Shown here piece by piece: positions 1-13,600 of a DNA stretch of 64,000 bases. The stretch is from the NCBI GenBank assembly GCA_905221605.1, contig CAJNDS010000361.1, positions 92,742 through 156,741 on the forward strand. The letters are read 5' to 3'. Below the pieces are notes generated by a model. It made no database searches and was not told the DNA's origin. It saw only the letters and a program-made list of their open reading frames with translations. Numbering within the stretch: the stretch's first letter is position 1; every line of letters starts with the position of its first letter. Source of the stretch: Symbiodinium natans (lineage: Eukaryota > Sar > Dinophyceae > Suessiales > Symbiodiniaceae). Position numbers and translations under genes: made by a program.

Positions 1-360
1 CATCTTTGTGTTTGGTGGTGTGAAGCATATAGTAGTTCAGGCTGCTTTGGGCTTTAGGGCTCTTGGCTTACAGAGTTTTTGGGCTTCAGGACCCTAAACA
101 CCAAACTCTAAACCCTAAACCCCAAACCCGAAACGTAAAGCCTTGGCTTGGGATATTCTAGTGAGGCTGAAGGCTCATCTCTGGGAGGATCGGGGGGTCT
201 TGGTTGTTTGTCTCTCCAGGCACCTACACTTTAAGGTTTAGGGGTTCGGGTTTAGGGTTTAGGGTTAACCAACACCAACCATTTTTGTAGGATGCTTAGG
301 TAGCCTACAAAAACGTAGGTTTTGGGGTGAGAAAAAAGCACACCGGGATGGCGCGGGCAG

Positions 361-394
361 GTCTCCCTCGGCACCTTTCTGGCCACCATCAGCA
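361..394 (+). CDS. ABC gene exon a
   Basis: Reads VSLGTFLATIS, the usual late membrane-domain motif before an ABC nucleotide-binding domain. Acceptor GGGCAG before GTC. Donor GC at 395, closing in frame with the exon at 690. Confidence 0.7.
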
Positions 395-3300
395 GCCATG
401 TCTCCATTTGGCATGTGACACGAGTGTAGGGTTTGGGGTTTAGGGTTTTCGGGTTTAGGCTTTAGGGTTCAGGGTTTGGGGTTTAGGGTTTAGGGTATAA
501 TTGTTGGGTTTCAGGAGAGTCTCGTGTGTTTTGGGTGCCCTTTCTTGGGCAGGTTTCTGGGCTCAGGGCTGGTTCACCCACCTCTTAGGGTTTAGGGTTT
601 TTGGTTTAGGGTTTAGGGTTTAGGCCTAAAAGAAGCTCCCACAACCTGCAAAGTCATGGCCAAGACAAGCCCTAAACCCTGAACCCTAGGCATTTTGGGC
701 AGCATCAGCGGCCAGTTCGCCCGGGCCTACTGCGCCCCCCGGAAGCTGACTTAGGGCCTTCTGGGCTTTAGGGTTTAGGGTTTAGGGTACATGGCAAAAA
801 TCATTTGGGAGATTGACCGAGGTAGACGAAAGTGGGAATCAAGGGAGCGGAGTCCCCTCGGGAATATTCCTGCTTGGCCCGGTTTAGGATCTAGGGTCTA
901 GGGTTTACGGTGTAGGCTTTAGGGTTTAGGGTCTAGGGTGCGGGTCCGGAGGACGCTTTCCTTGTCCTCTTGTCTTGGAAGTTTCCAGGAACTATAAAGA
1001 CCCTTAGAGCAGTGCCTGGGCGCCTCATGACCAAGTACAAGTACAAGCACAATTTATGGGGGTTTGCGAAAGTAAGGGAACCCCTAATTTCGGAAACCCC
1101 CTTATCAGGCTCCTTAAACAAAACTTTGAACGAAACAAGGCTTGAATCGGACCAAGATACAACAAGCTAACAAGATATTTCCTGATTCCCTAGGTTTCCT
1201 CATATGCCGGGTTTTCGCCAAAAAGGAACCCTAAACCCTCAACCCTAAACCGTAAACCCTAAACCCAAAACCCTAAAGAGACAGCAGGTTGTCTTGGACA
1301 TCGTGGAGTTGACGGCGCCGGTGCGCAAGCTCACCGTCTTCTTCAACAAGCAGACGGAGCCCCTAAACCCTAAACCCTAAACCCTAAACCCCCAAACATC
1401 AGACACTGGAAGCAGGAAAGCCCAAAAGTGCCCACCTCCTGGACTTTTGGGAACCCTAAGCCCCAAACCCTCCCAAACCCCTACGTAAACGCCTTACGCC
1501 GCTAAACCCGAAACCCTCAAGACCCTCAAGCCCCTAAAACCCCTAACTCCTGATTCCAAAACCCCTAAACCCCGAAGCCCTAAACCCCAAGCCCTCAAAG
1601 CCCCTAAACCCAAGACCCTCAAGCCCCTAAAACCCCAAAGCCCCGAAACCCTAGACCCTAGACCCGCAACCCCCAAAACATCAGACACTGGAAGCGCGAA
1701 AGCTCATAAGTGCCCACCCAAGCCCTAAAACCTCCCAAGGGGTACTATAATCCCGATTAAGGACTGTTAGTATAAGGGGGAACATCCCAACCCTAAACCC
1801 TAAATCCTAAACCCTAAACCACCCCGAAGCCCCAAGCCCTCCTGTGCAGAGAGGACCTGCTCACCTGGAAGGCCGTCAACCGGCAGCGGCGGGAGAACAC
1901 GCTTCATGGCCTTGGATTGAGGGTTTAGCAATTGCGGTTTCGGGTTTAGGGTTTCGGGTTTAGGAATTGAGGTTTAGGGTTTAGGGTTAGCGGGGTTTCG
2001 GGATTTATTATTTCGGGGTTTAGGTATGTAGTGTTTAGGGCATTTACGGGGTGAGGTGATCTGGGAGTTGAGGGCTTTTTGGGGTTCAAGGGCGTCTTGT
2101 TTCGAAATGGCTGAACAACATTCCACATGCCCTAAGCCCTAAACCCTCAACCCCAAACCCTAAACCCAGGAACCCATGCTGAAGACACCACAGGCCGCGC
2201 AAGCCATCGCTTCTTTAGGGCAGTCACGCCAGCACCTTCAGTTCACTTCAGAACATCAGAGTTCTCAGCTTTAAGGATGTAGGGTTTGGGGTTTAAAGGT
2301 TTGAAAAACTCAATCGTTTCGGACATTTTGGGGTTCAGGGTTTAGGGTTTAGGTGCCAACACGAATGTGTGGAGGTTGCCTTCAAAGTTCGGGGGTGCCA
2401 GCTGCGAAGCTGAATGAAGCACCAAGCTGCGAAAGCATGGCCTTTGAAGCAAAGCTTCTGGGTAGCCAACGGGGTTTAGGGTTTAGGGTATAGGGTTTAG
2501 GGTTTAGGGTTTTGGGTAGCTTGAGTTAGTGAGACTTACACGAGAAAATGAAGCGGCTTAGCGTTCTCAACAAATCCGAACCTCTAAGGTTCAAAGTGCC
2601 CCTGCAGCCTTGCCCGCAGGTGGACCTGGAAGAATCTCACATCCCGAGATTAAGCGCAACCCTAAACCCTAAACCCTAAACCCTAAACCCTAAACCCTAA
2701 ACCCTAAACCCTAAACCCTAAACCCTAAACCCTAAACCCTAAACCCTAAACTTGAGTAGTGTTTAAGCGATAGCGTTGGGATTTTTGAAGTGCCAACAAA
2801 GGAGAAAAGCGCGCGGTGACATCTTGGCCAAGGAGGCACTGGTGGCTGCTTAGGCGTTTGCGCTGGTACCCTCGAAGTGCACATAAGCTGGGTGCACATG
2901 TGAAACAGATCTTGATTTCCTATTGCTAGGTTTTTAGCTTGACTTGAGATGGCGTGGGATTCACCTCGAAGAAGCAACCGTGCCGAAACACCAACTTTCA
3001 AGCCCTAAACCCCTTACCCTAAGCCCCCCAACCCTAAACCCCCTAATCGTTGTTAACCCCAAGCCCTAAACCCCAAACCCCAAAAGCCCCAAACCCTAAA
3101 CCCTAGACACCAAGCCCTAAACCCTAAACCCTAAACCCAAAACCCTAAACCCTAAACCCTAAACCCTAAACCCAAAAACCCTAAACCCATCCTTACAGGG
3201 AGCCGAAGAAGAGGGGCTCTACAAGACGGACCTCATCGAGCTGAGGCAACGGCAGGGGAAGGGGGTCTAGCATTTAGGGTTCAGGGTTTAGGGTTTAGGG

Positions 3301-6300
3301 CTTTGGGTTTGCAGTTTAGGGTTTAGGGTTGAGGGTTTAGGGTTTAGGGTTTAGGGTTTAGGGTTTAGGATTTAGGGCTGCTCAGAGCTTCTCAGGGCTG
3401 CCTTGGATTTTTAGGGTTCCGAAGCCCCTGCTAAACCCCTGCACCCTATGTAGGACGATCCAGAGAAAAAACAGCACCTACTGGTTGCTGAGGGTTGAGG
3501 GTTTGGGGTTTGGGGTTTGGGGTCTGGCGAAACCCTAAACCCTAAACCCTAAACCCTGAACCCTGAACCCTAAACCCTAAACCTTTCTCCGACCATCCCC
3601 ATTCTCTGGAGCCTCCAACCGTGTAGCCAACTGGGAATCTCGGGGTTAGTGCTTAGGGGGGGGCGGCATGTTTTTGTTGGGATGTTTAGGGTTCAGAGAT
3701 TAGGGTTTAGGGTTTAGGGTTTAGGGTTTATACGGTTTGGGGTTTGAGGTTTAGATTATCCATGAAAACCCTTTGACCCTCTTTGAGCCCTTGTAAGCGC
3801 CTGTATTCAACCTTTATAAACGCCTCTAACCCCTAAACCCTAAACCCTAAAGGCCCTAAACCCTAAAGCCTAAACCCTAAACCCTAAACTCCTCCTTCCC
3901 TGGAGCCTGAGGCTGGAGAACATGTCCTACTCGAATGCAGTGCCCTGGTCCATTGGAGCGAGCCAACTTTCAACATCCCGAGCTGCAAAGCCGGTTCTTT
4001 CGGGCTTTCAGGGTTCAGGGTTTAGGGTTTATACAGGGTTTAGGGTTTAGGGTTTAGGGTTTAGGGTTTAGGGTTTAGGGTTTAGGGTTTAGGGTTTAGG
4101 GAAACCCCTGAAAAAGATTTTTAAGGCTTGAGGGCCTTAGGGAATCAGGCCAGGCCTTGGCTCACTTCTTGTTCTAAATCCTGAAGCTCCTGAAGACCAG
4201 AGCACATGCGTCAAAGAAAACTTAAAGCAAGGTTTAGGGTTTAGGGTTTAGGGTTTAGGGTTTAGGGTTTAGGGTTTAGGGTTTAGGGTTTAGGGTTTAG
4301 GGTTTAGGGTTTAGGGTTTAGGGTTTAGGGTTTAGGGTTTAGGGTTTAGGGTTTAGGGTTTAGGGTTTAGGGTTGAGTAAAAGAACCAAGCTATAGCATG
4401 CCTTGCTAGAGTATGTTCCCTGTAAATCAGATACAGATGCTTCTTGGAAGTCTGTGCCCCAGCAAAGGTACAGTCGTGGAACGTGCTACCAACAGAATCT
4501 GCGACAAATGTCATGCAGAACGACCTTTAAGGGTCTGTGCCTTCTGTCACAGTACTGCTTCAGAAGCAAGACTCTGTAATTCTCAAAAACTTATGCTCAA
4601 GGAGAAAACTGCAAAGCACATAAAGATCACGTTGCACGTCTCAAGGAGAACACTGTAAAGCACAGAAAGATCACGTTGCATGTAAACACGTTTACATGAG
4701 CTCCTAGGAATTAAAAGCTAAGCCCGGAACCCTGCCACAGAGCCCTGCACCCTGACCCAGAACCCTAAACTTTCCCGAAACCCTAAAGTGGCCCTAAACC
4801 TTCAATACACCCCAACACCCTAAACCCCTAAATTTCAGTTATGCCCCCTAAGCCCGGGTTTAGGGTTTAGGGTTTAGGGTTTAGGGTTTAGGGTTTAGAG
4901 TTTAGGGTTTTGGTTTAGGGTTTCGGGTTTCGGGTTTAGGGCCCTCACCTACGCGCTCGAAACTCGAAAGGATATCGAGCCCCAAGCTGCTCCCTTGGAA
5001 GCAAGGCGAGAACGCTCTTCCAGAACGTCAACGCTGCTTACCGCAGCAAGGGGGTGTTTGGGTTTCATAGGGTATGATTTGGGGGGGGGGGGGGAGGGGG
5101 GTGCCTTCTCAGAGGCTCGGGGCTAGGGTTTAGGGTTTAGGGCCTAGGGTTTAGGGTTTAGGGTTTGAAGTTGAGGGCCGCTTCATGTTCCCAGAGCCAG
5201 CCCCAAGTTGCCTTCCCAAACTCATCCTATGTGGAAATTGTATTTTGTGCCTCCCAGACTGAACTTGTGTAGGGTTTAGGGTATAGGGTATAGGGTTTAG
5301 GGTTTAGGGTTTCGGGTTTAGGGTTTAGGGTTTGGGGTTAACAAGCCCAAATGCCTTCAACCCCAAGCCCAAACCCCAAATCCTTATCATGAAGCCCTGT
5401 CACCCCAAAGCCTTAGAAGCCCTGAAGCCCTAAGCTCGAAAGCCTTCTATGCCCTAAAGCCCTAAGCCCGAAAAACCGAAAGCCTTACAAATGCTAAAAC
5501 CCTGAAGCCTCAACCCTAAACCCTAAGCCCGAAACCGTAAACCTAAACCCTAAACCCCAAACCCTAAACCCCAAACCCTAAATCCTCACAAGCCCTTCGC
5601 GGTTTTTCACCTCAGGTGACGATTCCGCAGGGAAAGCTCGTCGCTGTTGCTGGGGGGCATGGCTCAGGGAAGTCCACATTGATGAGGCGCCGGTTGGGAG
5701 GGTTTAGGGTTTCGGATTCAGGGGGCTTGGGAAAGTTTAGGGCTTTGTTGGGGTTTCGGGTTTTACTTTTTCGGAGGGGTGTGGGGGGGGGGGGGGGGGG
5801 GGGGGGGGGGTTTTGCGGTATACGGGGAGGTTAGGGGTTAATTAGGGACACGGGGTTTGTGTTCTATTTTGGGCGGCGGGCGTGTCATAGGGAGTTTCAG
5901 GTTTTCAGGTTTGGGAGTCTACCCATTCGCAAGTGGAGCTTGCGGGCTCAGGTTGAGGGATTGGGGCTTTGGGGTGTCAGATTTCGGCAGCACTTTCCTA
6001 CTGTGGAAGAATCTGAAAAGAAGGCGTCATCTCCATTTATGCGTCTCTCTCCCTCCTTCCCTCCCTTCCCGAAACCCTAAACCCTAAACCCCAAACCGGA
6101 ACACTTACGGTATGGGGAGGGAGAGGGGCAGCCTCTGGCCGAGAGGCTACTCAGCCACATCATCTTCCCGAAGGACCGGAGTTTTCAAAGCCCTCACTGT
6201 AGGGTTTATGGGGTTTAGGACTAGGTTTAGGATTGAGGGCTGTTGAGGGTTTAGGATTCAGGGTTTCGGGATGAGGGTTTGGGGCTGAGAGTTTAGAATT

Positions 6301-9300
6301 CAGTGTGTTGGGAGTAGGGTTCAGGGTTGAGGGTGGCCACGATAGGGCTTGCTGCCCTACGCTTGCCCCGCCTGAAGGGCAGGTCAATGGTTATGGGACT
6401 CGTAATTTCATGGGCTTGTTTAGGGTTTAGGGTTTAGGGTTTAGAGGGTTTAGGGTTTAGGGTTTTAGGGTTTAGGGCTACTTGGCCCCGGGGTAGGCCC
6501 TCATTTCCGTTGTTTAGGGTTGGGGTTCCCTTATACGGGTACCCTCTTTATTCTAGGTTACTCCTGGGTCGGGTCTAGTTAACTTTGAACCCCGAAGCCG
6601 TAAAACCTAAGCCCCAACCGTGGCAAAAATGTTGCTGTCGAATCGCTGTCTCAGAGGGTGAGAATTTCCAAAAGAAGAAGCCGCGAATCTTGGCATATTG
6701 CGTGTAGGCCGATACTTGGTCCAGCAGCACAAGTGAAGGGTTCCAGGGTTCAGGGATAAGCGTTCAGAAGCAGTAAGCCCTAAAGTCGTAATTTGCCTCA
6801 GGCCAGGAGGGAATCGAATCCCCCACTACACCCTGACCGCATAGCGCCTAAAACCCAAAAACCCTTTCACTCTTAAACAGAATATATAGGCGTCGGAACA
6901 ACTACTAATGCTATTCCATCATGGTCCCTATATATAAATATACTATAATGACCTCAAAACAGTGCTAATTATTCAGGCCCCTTTATTACGCCCTCCTAAA
7001 GCCCTTGCCCTAATGCCCTTCAAGCCTTCCCTTTTCAGCCTTTCGGCCCTCAACACCAAATGCGACAACCATCAACACCATAGCAGCCCTCGACCCGAAA
7101 CCCAAACTCCCGAGGACCCTTTTTGCCCTGGTCCCCCTTTCCTACACCTCAAAATCACGCAATCCATATTGAGGAACCCACCTCCCCCCCCCAACCCTAA
7201 ACCCCTAAGCCCCTCAACCCGCCCTTTCCCCTCCCCGCAAAGAATAATTGAGACCCGCCATTTTGGGGGTTTAGGGTTTAGGGTTTAGGGTTTAGGGTTT
7301 CGGGTTTAGGGATGAAACCCCCCCGACCCTAAACCCTAAGCCCCCTAGAATGCTGAGACTCCCTAAGAGCCCTAAGAGCCTTAGCCCTTACCCTCATAGG
7401 CTCAAAAAATCGCCCAAGACCTTACGTAGCAAGGCCTTTGTGCCCAAAAACCCTGAAATGTGAGTCCTTCGGGTTCTAACCCTAAACCCTACATGTAAGA
7501 CTAACCCTAAACCCTCAACCGCCGTTTTTTGGGGAAGGATGGCTGCATCTTCTTCCCGTCGCATCTGCGCATCCTGCACTTAGCGCAGGAGCCGCTGATC
7601 CTGAACGCGGCTTGGCAGCTCGGGGGTGTTGTTGGGGGGGGGGGGGGCTTTGAGGAGGGTTTAGGGTTTAGGGTTTAGGGTTTAGGGTTTAGGGCCGTTA
7701 GGGTTTAGGGCCCTTAGGTTTTAGGGCCGTTCGGGTTGAAGGCGTTTCTGGCTGGGAGTTGAAGATGCTTAGGGTGCCGACTCGAGGATGACGGGGAAGG
7801 CACGAATGACCCCACAGAGCCCCACAGAAGAATTACTCCAGGAGCCTAAAGAGTGGCCGGTTGATAGGGTTTAGGGTTTAGGAGCCTCTTGAAACCCTAG
7901 GCATAAGAAGCAATACTCGGAATGCTTGAGGCTTTGCAACTCTGTGGGATTCGGAACATGAATTGGCTGTCCGCTGGGGCTCCGTACTCCGATGGAGACG
8001 GGGGGCCCATCTCCTTAAGCCCTAAACTGAGCCCACAAGGATCCCACACACAAACCCCGAAAACCGCTAGAAATCCACCCGGCCACACACCCGCGCACCC
8101 ACACACTTGCACACGTACTTACTTACTTACCTACCTGCTTACTTACCTACCTGCTTACTTGCTTACTTACCTACCTGCTTACTTGCTCCTTGCTTACTTG
8201 CTTACACACCGGGCGTTGGAGGCTTCTGCCTGGGTGAACTTGGTCTTCGGCGTGGGCGACCGCCCCGTCGTCCCGAAGCGCATCCGGAAGATCCTCGAGA
8301 TGATGGGGATGACGGCCACACTGAAGCTGATTGAGGAGGACTTTGGGAAGATTTTCCCGGTTGAGGGTTTTAGGGTTCGGGGTTTAGGGTTTAGGGTTTG
8401 GGTTTTAGGGTTTCGGGTTTAGGGTTCAGGGTTCAGGGTTCAGGGTTTGAGGTTTTTAGTTTGGTTTTAGGGGCAAGCCTGAAGCCATCAACTAGGTTCA
8501 AGGGGTCAAGGTCTTGCCTTGTAACGAAGTAGGACGCCCAAGTCAAACCCTAAGCCCTAAACCAAAGCAACCCTCGACTTGGGATGTTCCCCCTTACATA
8601 AAGGACTCTTAAATAGGCCTAATGGGGATTATAATGGGGGGGGGGGGGGGGGGGTACTATAATCCCTGTTAAGGACTGTTAGTATAAGGGGGAACATCCC
8701 AACCCTAAACCCGAAACCCTAAACCCTAAATTATAAACCAAAGCAACCCTAAACCCTAAAGAAGCCAGGATCTAGCCCGGGTGGAACGCGAGGGCCGCCG
8801 CAAAGCCGGAGACACCTGGAGTCGACCGTGGCCGGGACAGCGACGTTTTTTTCTGTTTGTTTCTAGGGTTTTATCGTGTCGGGTTTAGGGTTTAGGGTTT
8901 AGGGTTTAGGGTCTAGGGTTTAGGGTTTAGGGCTTAGATGGGAAAATCGCTAGCGATTAAAAAAACCCTATACTCGAAACCATACTATACAATGTGAAAA
9001 ACGCGTTTCTCGAAGCTCCCAAACGCATTTTGGCAAGCAGAGCCCTTTTGACGAGTGGAATGCAAAGTCACTGCGGGTGTGGTTGGTGCAGGTTCCCGAG
9101 CTTCGTTTGGCATGCAAAGTGCGTTTGCTGGACATCCGCAAACCCATTTTCCTCCTCAGCATATTTCCTCGCTAACCTTGTACAGTCGCATCCCGCAGCA
9201 CTCATATATGAGCAGCGCATAAGCAACTTACACAGCGACTTGGATTTTGTTAAGGCTTTGAAGGGTCTGTGAGCTTAGGAGATTTGCGGTGAGGAGGTTA

Positions 9301-10576
9301 TGCCTTTACATGTTCTTAACCCTAAGCCCTGAACCCTAAACCCCAAACCCAGGGCACTTTCAGCGCTCCGCCCTGCAACCTGCACTCTAAACCCTAAACC
9401 CTAAACCCTAAACCCTAAAGCTTGCAAGCCTCATGGCCTTAAGCTCGAAGCCTCAAACATCGAGTTTAACAGGGTTGAAACCAGGGCTTAGTTGGTTTTA
9501 ACAGGGCTTACAAGGGCTTGATAGGGTTTTTAACAGGGCTTACTAAGGTTTAACAGGGTTCAGGGCTTAGGGTTTAGGGTTAGGGCTTAGTCTGCCGTAG
9601 GGCTGCATAGGGCCCGCATAGGGGTGTAGTGGGGAGTAGTGTTCCCGTAACTTGGAGCCTTGGAGCACTAAGGGCGGACAGCGCGTGGATGGAAAGCCTC
9701 ACATACACGGAGAAGGTGAAGCGGCTTGCCCAAAGTGTAAGGTGCTGGGAGTTGAGGGGTATGGTTTAGGGTTTAGGGTTTAGGTTTTAGGGTTTAGGGT
9801 TTAGGGTTTAGGGTTTAGGGTTTCGAGTTTAGGGTTTAGGGTTTAGGGTTTAGGTTTTCGATTTAGGGTTTAGGGTTTAGGGATTCCAGTTTAGGGTGTA
9901 GGGTGTCGGGTGCGGGGTTTAGCCGTCTGACCTTTAGAGGCTCCTCCCTGGCTCTCGAAACGCGCAAGGCACCAGAACCTATCGACCTTATAAACCCTCA
10001 AGCCCTGCAGGGCGCTTTTGATATTCTAACTTCCGGGTTTTGGGAGGGGTGGTTGGGGGTGAAATATGGGGGGCAAGGGGTTCAGATGCCATAGTTACAA
10101 ATCAGCAACTCCCAAAACCATGCCCCAGAATCTCTAAACCCTAAACCCTAAACCCTAAACCCCAAACCCCTAAACCCCTAAACCCCTAAACCCTCAACCC
10201 TAAACCCTAAACCCTAGTCTTATCGGCCCAGGATGTGCTTGGCTCGTGCTTTGATCATGAGCCTGGGCCGCGAGTTCTGTTTTTCAGGGCCATCCGATGC
10301 GGGGACCCTAAATCCTAAACCCCAAACCCTAGCCCTAAACCCTAAACCCTGAACCCTAGCACTAAACCCTAAATCCTAAACCCTAATTCTAAATCCTGAA
10401 CCCCTAGATCCTAAACCCTAAACCCTAAACCCTAGCCCTAAGCCCTAACCCCTAGCCCTAAACCCCTAAACCAAACAATGCCCAAAAAAGAGTCGAGAGA
10501 AACATGCCTGGCTCTTTGATGATTGGGTTTTTCTACATGACATGAGGGTGCTCAACCGCAAGGCATAGCGCCAAAG

Positions 10577-10608
<32 letters not shown>

Positions 10609-13600
10609 CCCCCCAAGAAAATGCCCAAAGCCGCGAAACTCCAGAACATCTCCAAAAGTCCTAACACCTCTCCGGCCTTTACCGCCTGAGACCCTCTAAA
10701 CAAACCCAGAAGCTTCTAGACCTACACCCTAATCCCTAAACCCTAAACCCTAAACCCTACATGCACCCTAAACCCTAAACCCTAAACCCTGAATCCTATA
10801 AAGCCCTGAACAAGGAACCCAGAAGTCATGGTCCTCCAGCGTCCGCTACACCACTACGACGCCGCCACCGCCATCACCATGGAGAAGCTGCTGAGGGTCC
10901 GCGGGCCCCAATTGGGGTTTAAAAATGCATAGTAGGTTGTTTAGGGTTTTGGGCTTGGGGTTTAGGGTTTAGGGTTTAGGGTTCATAGTGGGGGCTGTTT
11001 AGGGTTTTGGGTTTAGGGTTTAGGGTTGAGGGCAATTTGTATCATTGATGGTGCCTGAGGTGGGGTATCTTGTCGGGGAGATAGTAGGGAAAACTTGCAA
11101 AACAACTTCGCCCTGGGGTTTCCATTATAGCCTACTACGGATAGTCATACAACCCTAAAACCCTTAACCCTGAACCCTAAAACCCTAAACCCTAAACCCT
11201 AAACCCTAAACCCACAGTTTCGGGTCAGATAGGAAACGGGGGACAACCAAACTTGACTCGAAAGAACTGTGCGGCATAGATTGGAGCCCTCAAAGCCCGG
11301 TGGCCTCTTCGTCGCGCGTGTTGCAGACCCCCTAAGTTGCCCTAGGGTTTAGGGTATTTAGGGTTTAGGGTTTAGGGTTTAAGGTTTAGGGTTTAGGGTT
11401 TAGGGTTTAGGGTTTAGGGTTTAGGGTCCCCTACATATGTGGCATCTTCTGAGCACCCCTGAAACCTTGCACGTGAAAAATGCAAGGCACACGTGGTTGA
11501 GAGAGGCCTGGTGCTGCCGGAGGAATCTCTGCTGGCGATCGGTTGTGCTCTCAAGTGTCAGCCGTCCCCTTCAAAGATCAGAGTTTGGGGTTTTGGGGTT
11601 GGGGCTTGGGGTTTCGGGTTTAGGGTTTAGGGTTTGGGGTTTGGGGTTTGGGGTTTAGGGTTTGGGGTTTAGGGTTTGGGGTTTAGGGTTTGGGGTTTAG
11701 GGTTTGGGGTTTAGGGTTTGAGGTTTAGGGTTTAGGGATGGTTTGCTTCAAGTCTTGCAAAGACCCCCAAGGACATCGAATTTATTTTCTTGGCGGCATC
11801 GACGGGGGTATAGTTTGGTACAAACCTTCAAACAGGTAGGCTTGGGGTGCTTCTCACGGTGGGCTTTGGGCGCAAATTTGGAAAGGGTGGGCAAAGCGAT
11901 CGTCAGCGGATGCCAGACCTTCCGGTTTACGTTTCCCGAAGCATTGTGTTTAGAGATTAGAGTTTAGGGCTTAGGGTTTGGGGCTTGTGGTTTGAGGTTT
12001 GGGGTTTAGGGTTTAGCTATCATGGTCTCGACCGCTCTGGCGATGAAGTCTTACCCTGCACTCTTTACATGGACATTGCAGGCTAGCTCAGACCCTACAA
12101 GTCCTGCTTCACGAGAAGCGTCTTTCAACACCTGCAAGCCCCCAAAAAATCCCGGACCCCAGACCCCCTTGAGGAAGCAGGACCCCAAGCTCCAAGCAAG
12201 AGATTGGCCACCCCCTCCCCCTTGCAACCCTAAACCCTAAACCCTAAACCCTAAACCCTAAACCCTAAACCCTAAACCCTAAACCCTAAACCCCCGAAGC
12301 CTGAAGCCCCGTAAGGCCGCAAGGCCCACTGCGGCCCCTAGCACCTGCTGAGAATTCAATACCCCCGGAGACCCTACAAACCCTAAACCCTAACCCCCTG
12401 AGGCCCTAAGCCTGAAACCCAAACCCCCTTAGACCCTGAACCCTGAACCCCAAACCCTAAACCCTAAACCCCAAACCCTAAACCCTAAACCCCAAACCCC
12501 AAACCCTAGACCCTAAACCCTAAACCCTAAACCCTAAATCCCAACCCTTTGTATACCTTGAGCCGGCAACGCGGAAGCCGAGGAGCAACGCATCCATAGG
12601 AGACCTCGCACGGCCTTTTTCACATTGGAGAGCGCCGAGCAGGCATCTGGGAGGTTGGGTGGTGTAGCCCTAAACCCTAAACCCTAAACCCTAAACCCTA
12701 AACCCTTCAGGGTTCAAGGGTTCAAGGGTTCGGCCAGTTTAGTTTACCTCACGTCGGGCTTGGGAGCCATCTGCTTGCGCCATCCTTTGCCTGTCATTAG
12801 GGTTTAGGGTTCAGGGTTCAGGGTTCAGGGTTTAGGGTTTAGTGCTCAGGGTTCAGGGTTCAAGGTTTAGGGTTCAGGGTTTAGGTCAGGTCAGTTTAGG
12901 TAGGCATCAAACTCGCCCTCCCCTGCCAACGTCCCCGCTGCATCTGGTGCATAACAACAGCTCCCCAAAACCCTGGACCCTGTACTTAATATCACACACA
13001 CACACACACACACACACACAAGCTGCCCCGCAACATCCGAGCATGCTGTGCCAAGCGAAGGCTGAGGAAGCCGACATGACCTTGTACATTCAGGAGGCGC
13101 CCTGGGCGGTGAAGAACTTTCGGGTTTCCCTTTCAGCCGGCTTAGGGTTTTGGCGTGGGGTTCGGCGTTTCGAGCATTAGGACTCGGTACAGAGCGAGCA
13201 AGGTCCGCAGGTGCAGAGTTCCGGGATTCAGGTTAGTGAAAAAGCCATATGAGATGCGACGGTTGACCTGAGTTGTGGGTCTGTTGTGGTGCAGGAAGAG
13301 CTGTAATCGAGACCCATAAAGGGGGGGTCCCATCATTTAGATGACAGCCCCATGTGTTCTTCGGGACGGCACCGAGGTAGAGTTCTCACAGACACAGCTG
13401 GTTGGGGGTGGGGGGGGCCCCAAACCCTAAACCCTAAACCCTAAACCCTAAACCCTAAACCCTAAACCCTAAACCCTAAACCCGGGGGGGGAGGGGGGTC
13501 TTCTTCTTGGCTTCTGGTGCGTTTCGTTGATCTCATGATTGCGAAGAATTTGGGTGAAGGAGTCGCTGCTTCTGAGTGTAGTATCCAGACGATGTCAAGC

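Noticed and set aside
6800-6850. tRNA-like T-arm on the minus strand (GGGATTCGATTCCC)
   Set aside because: No matching acceptor stem, D-arm or anticodon arm could be placed around it.
7922-8422. 166-codon + strand frame as a single exon
   Set aside because: Its first half is microsatellite; only 8222-8338 fits the ABC domain and joins in frame on both sides.
11034-11060. Spliced-leader relic search (CCATTTTGGCTCAAG-like strings)
   Set aside because: Nothing beyond short chance matches was seen here or elsewhere in the window.
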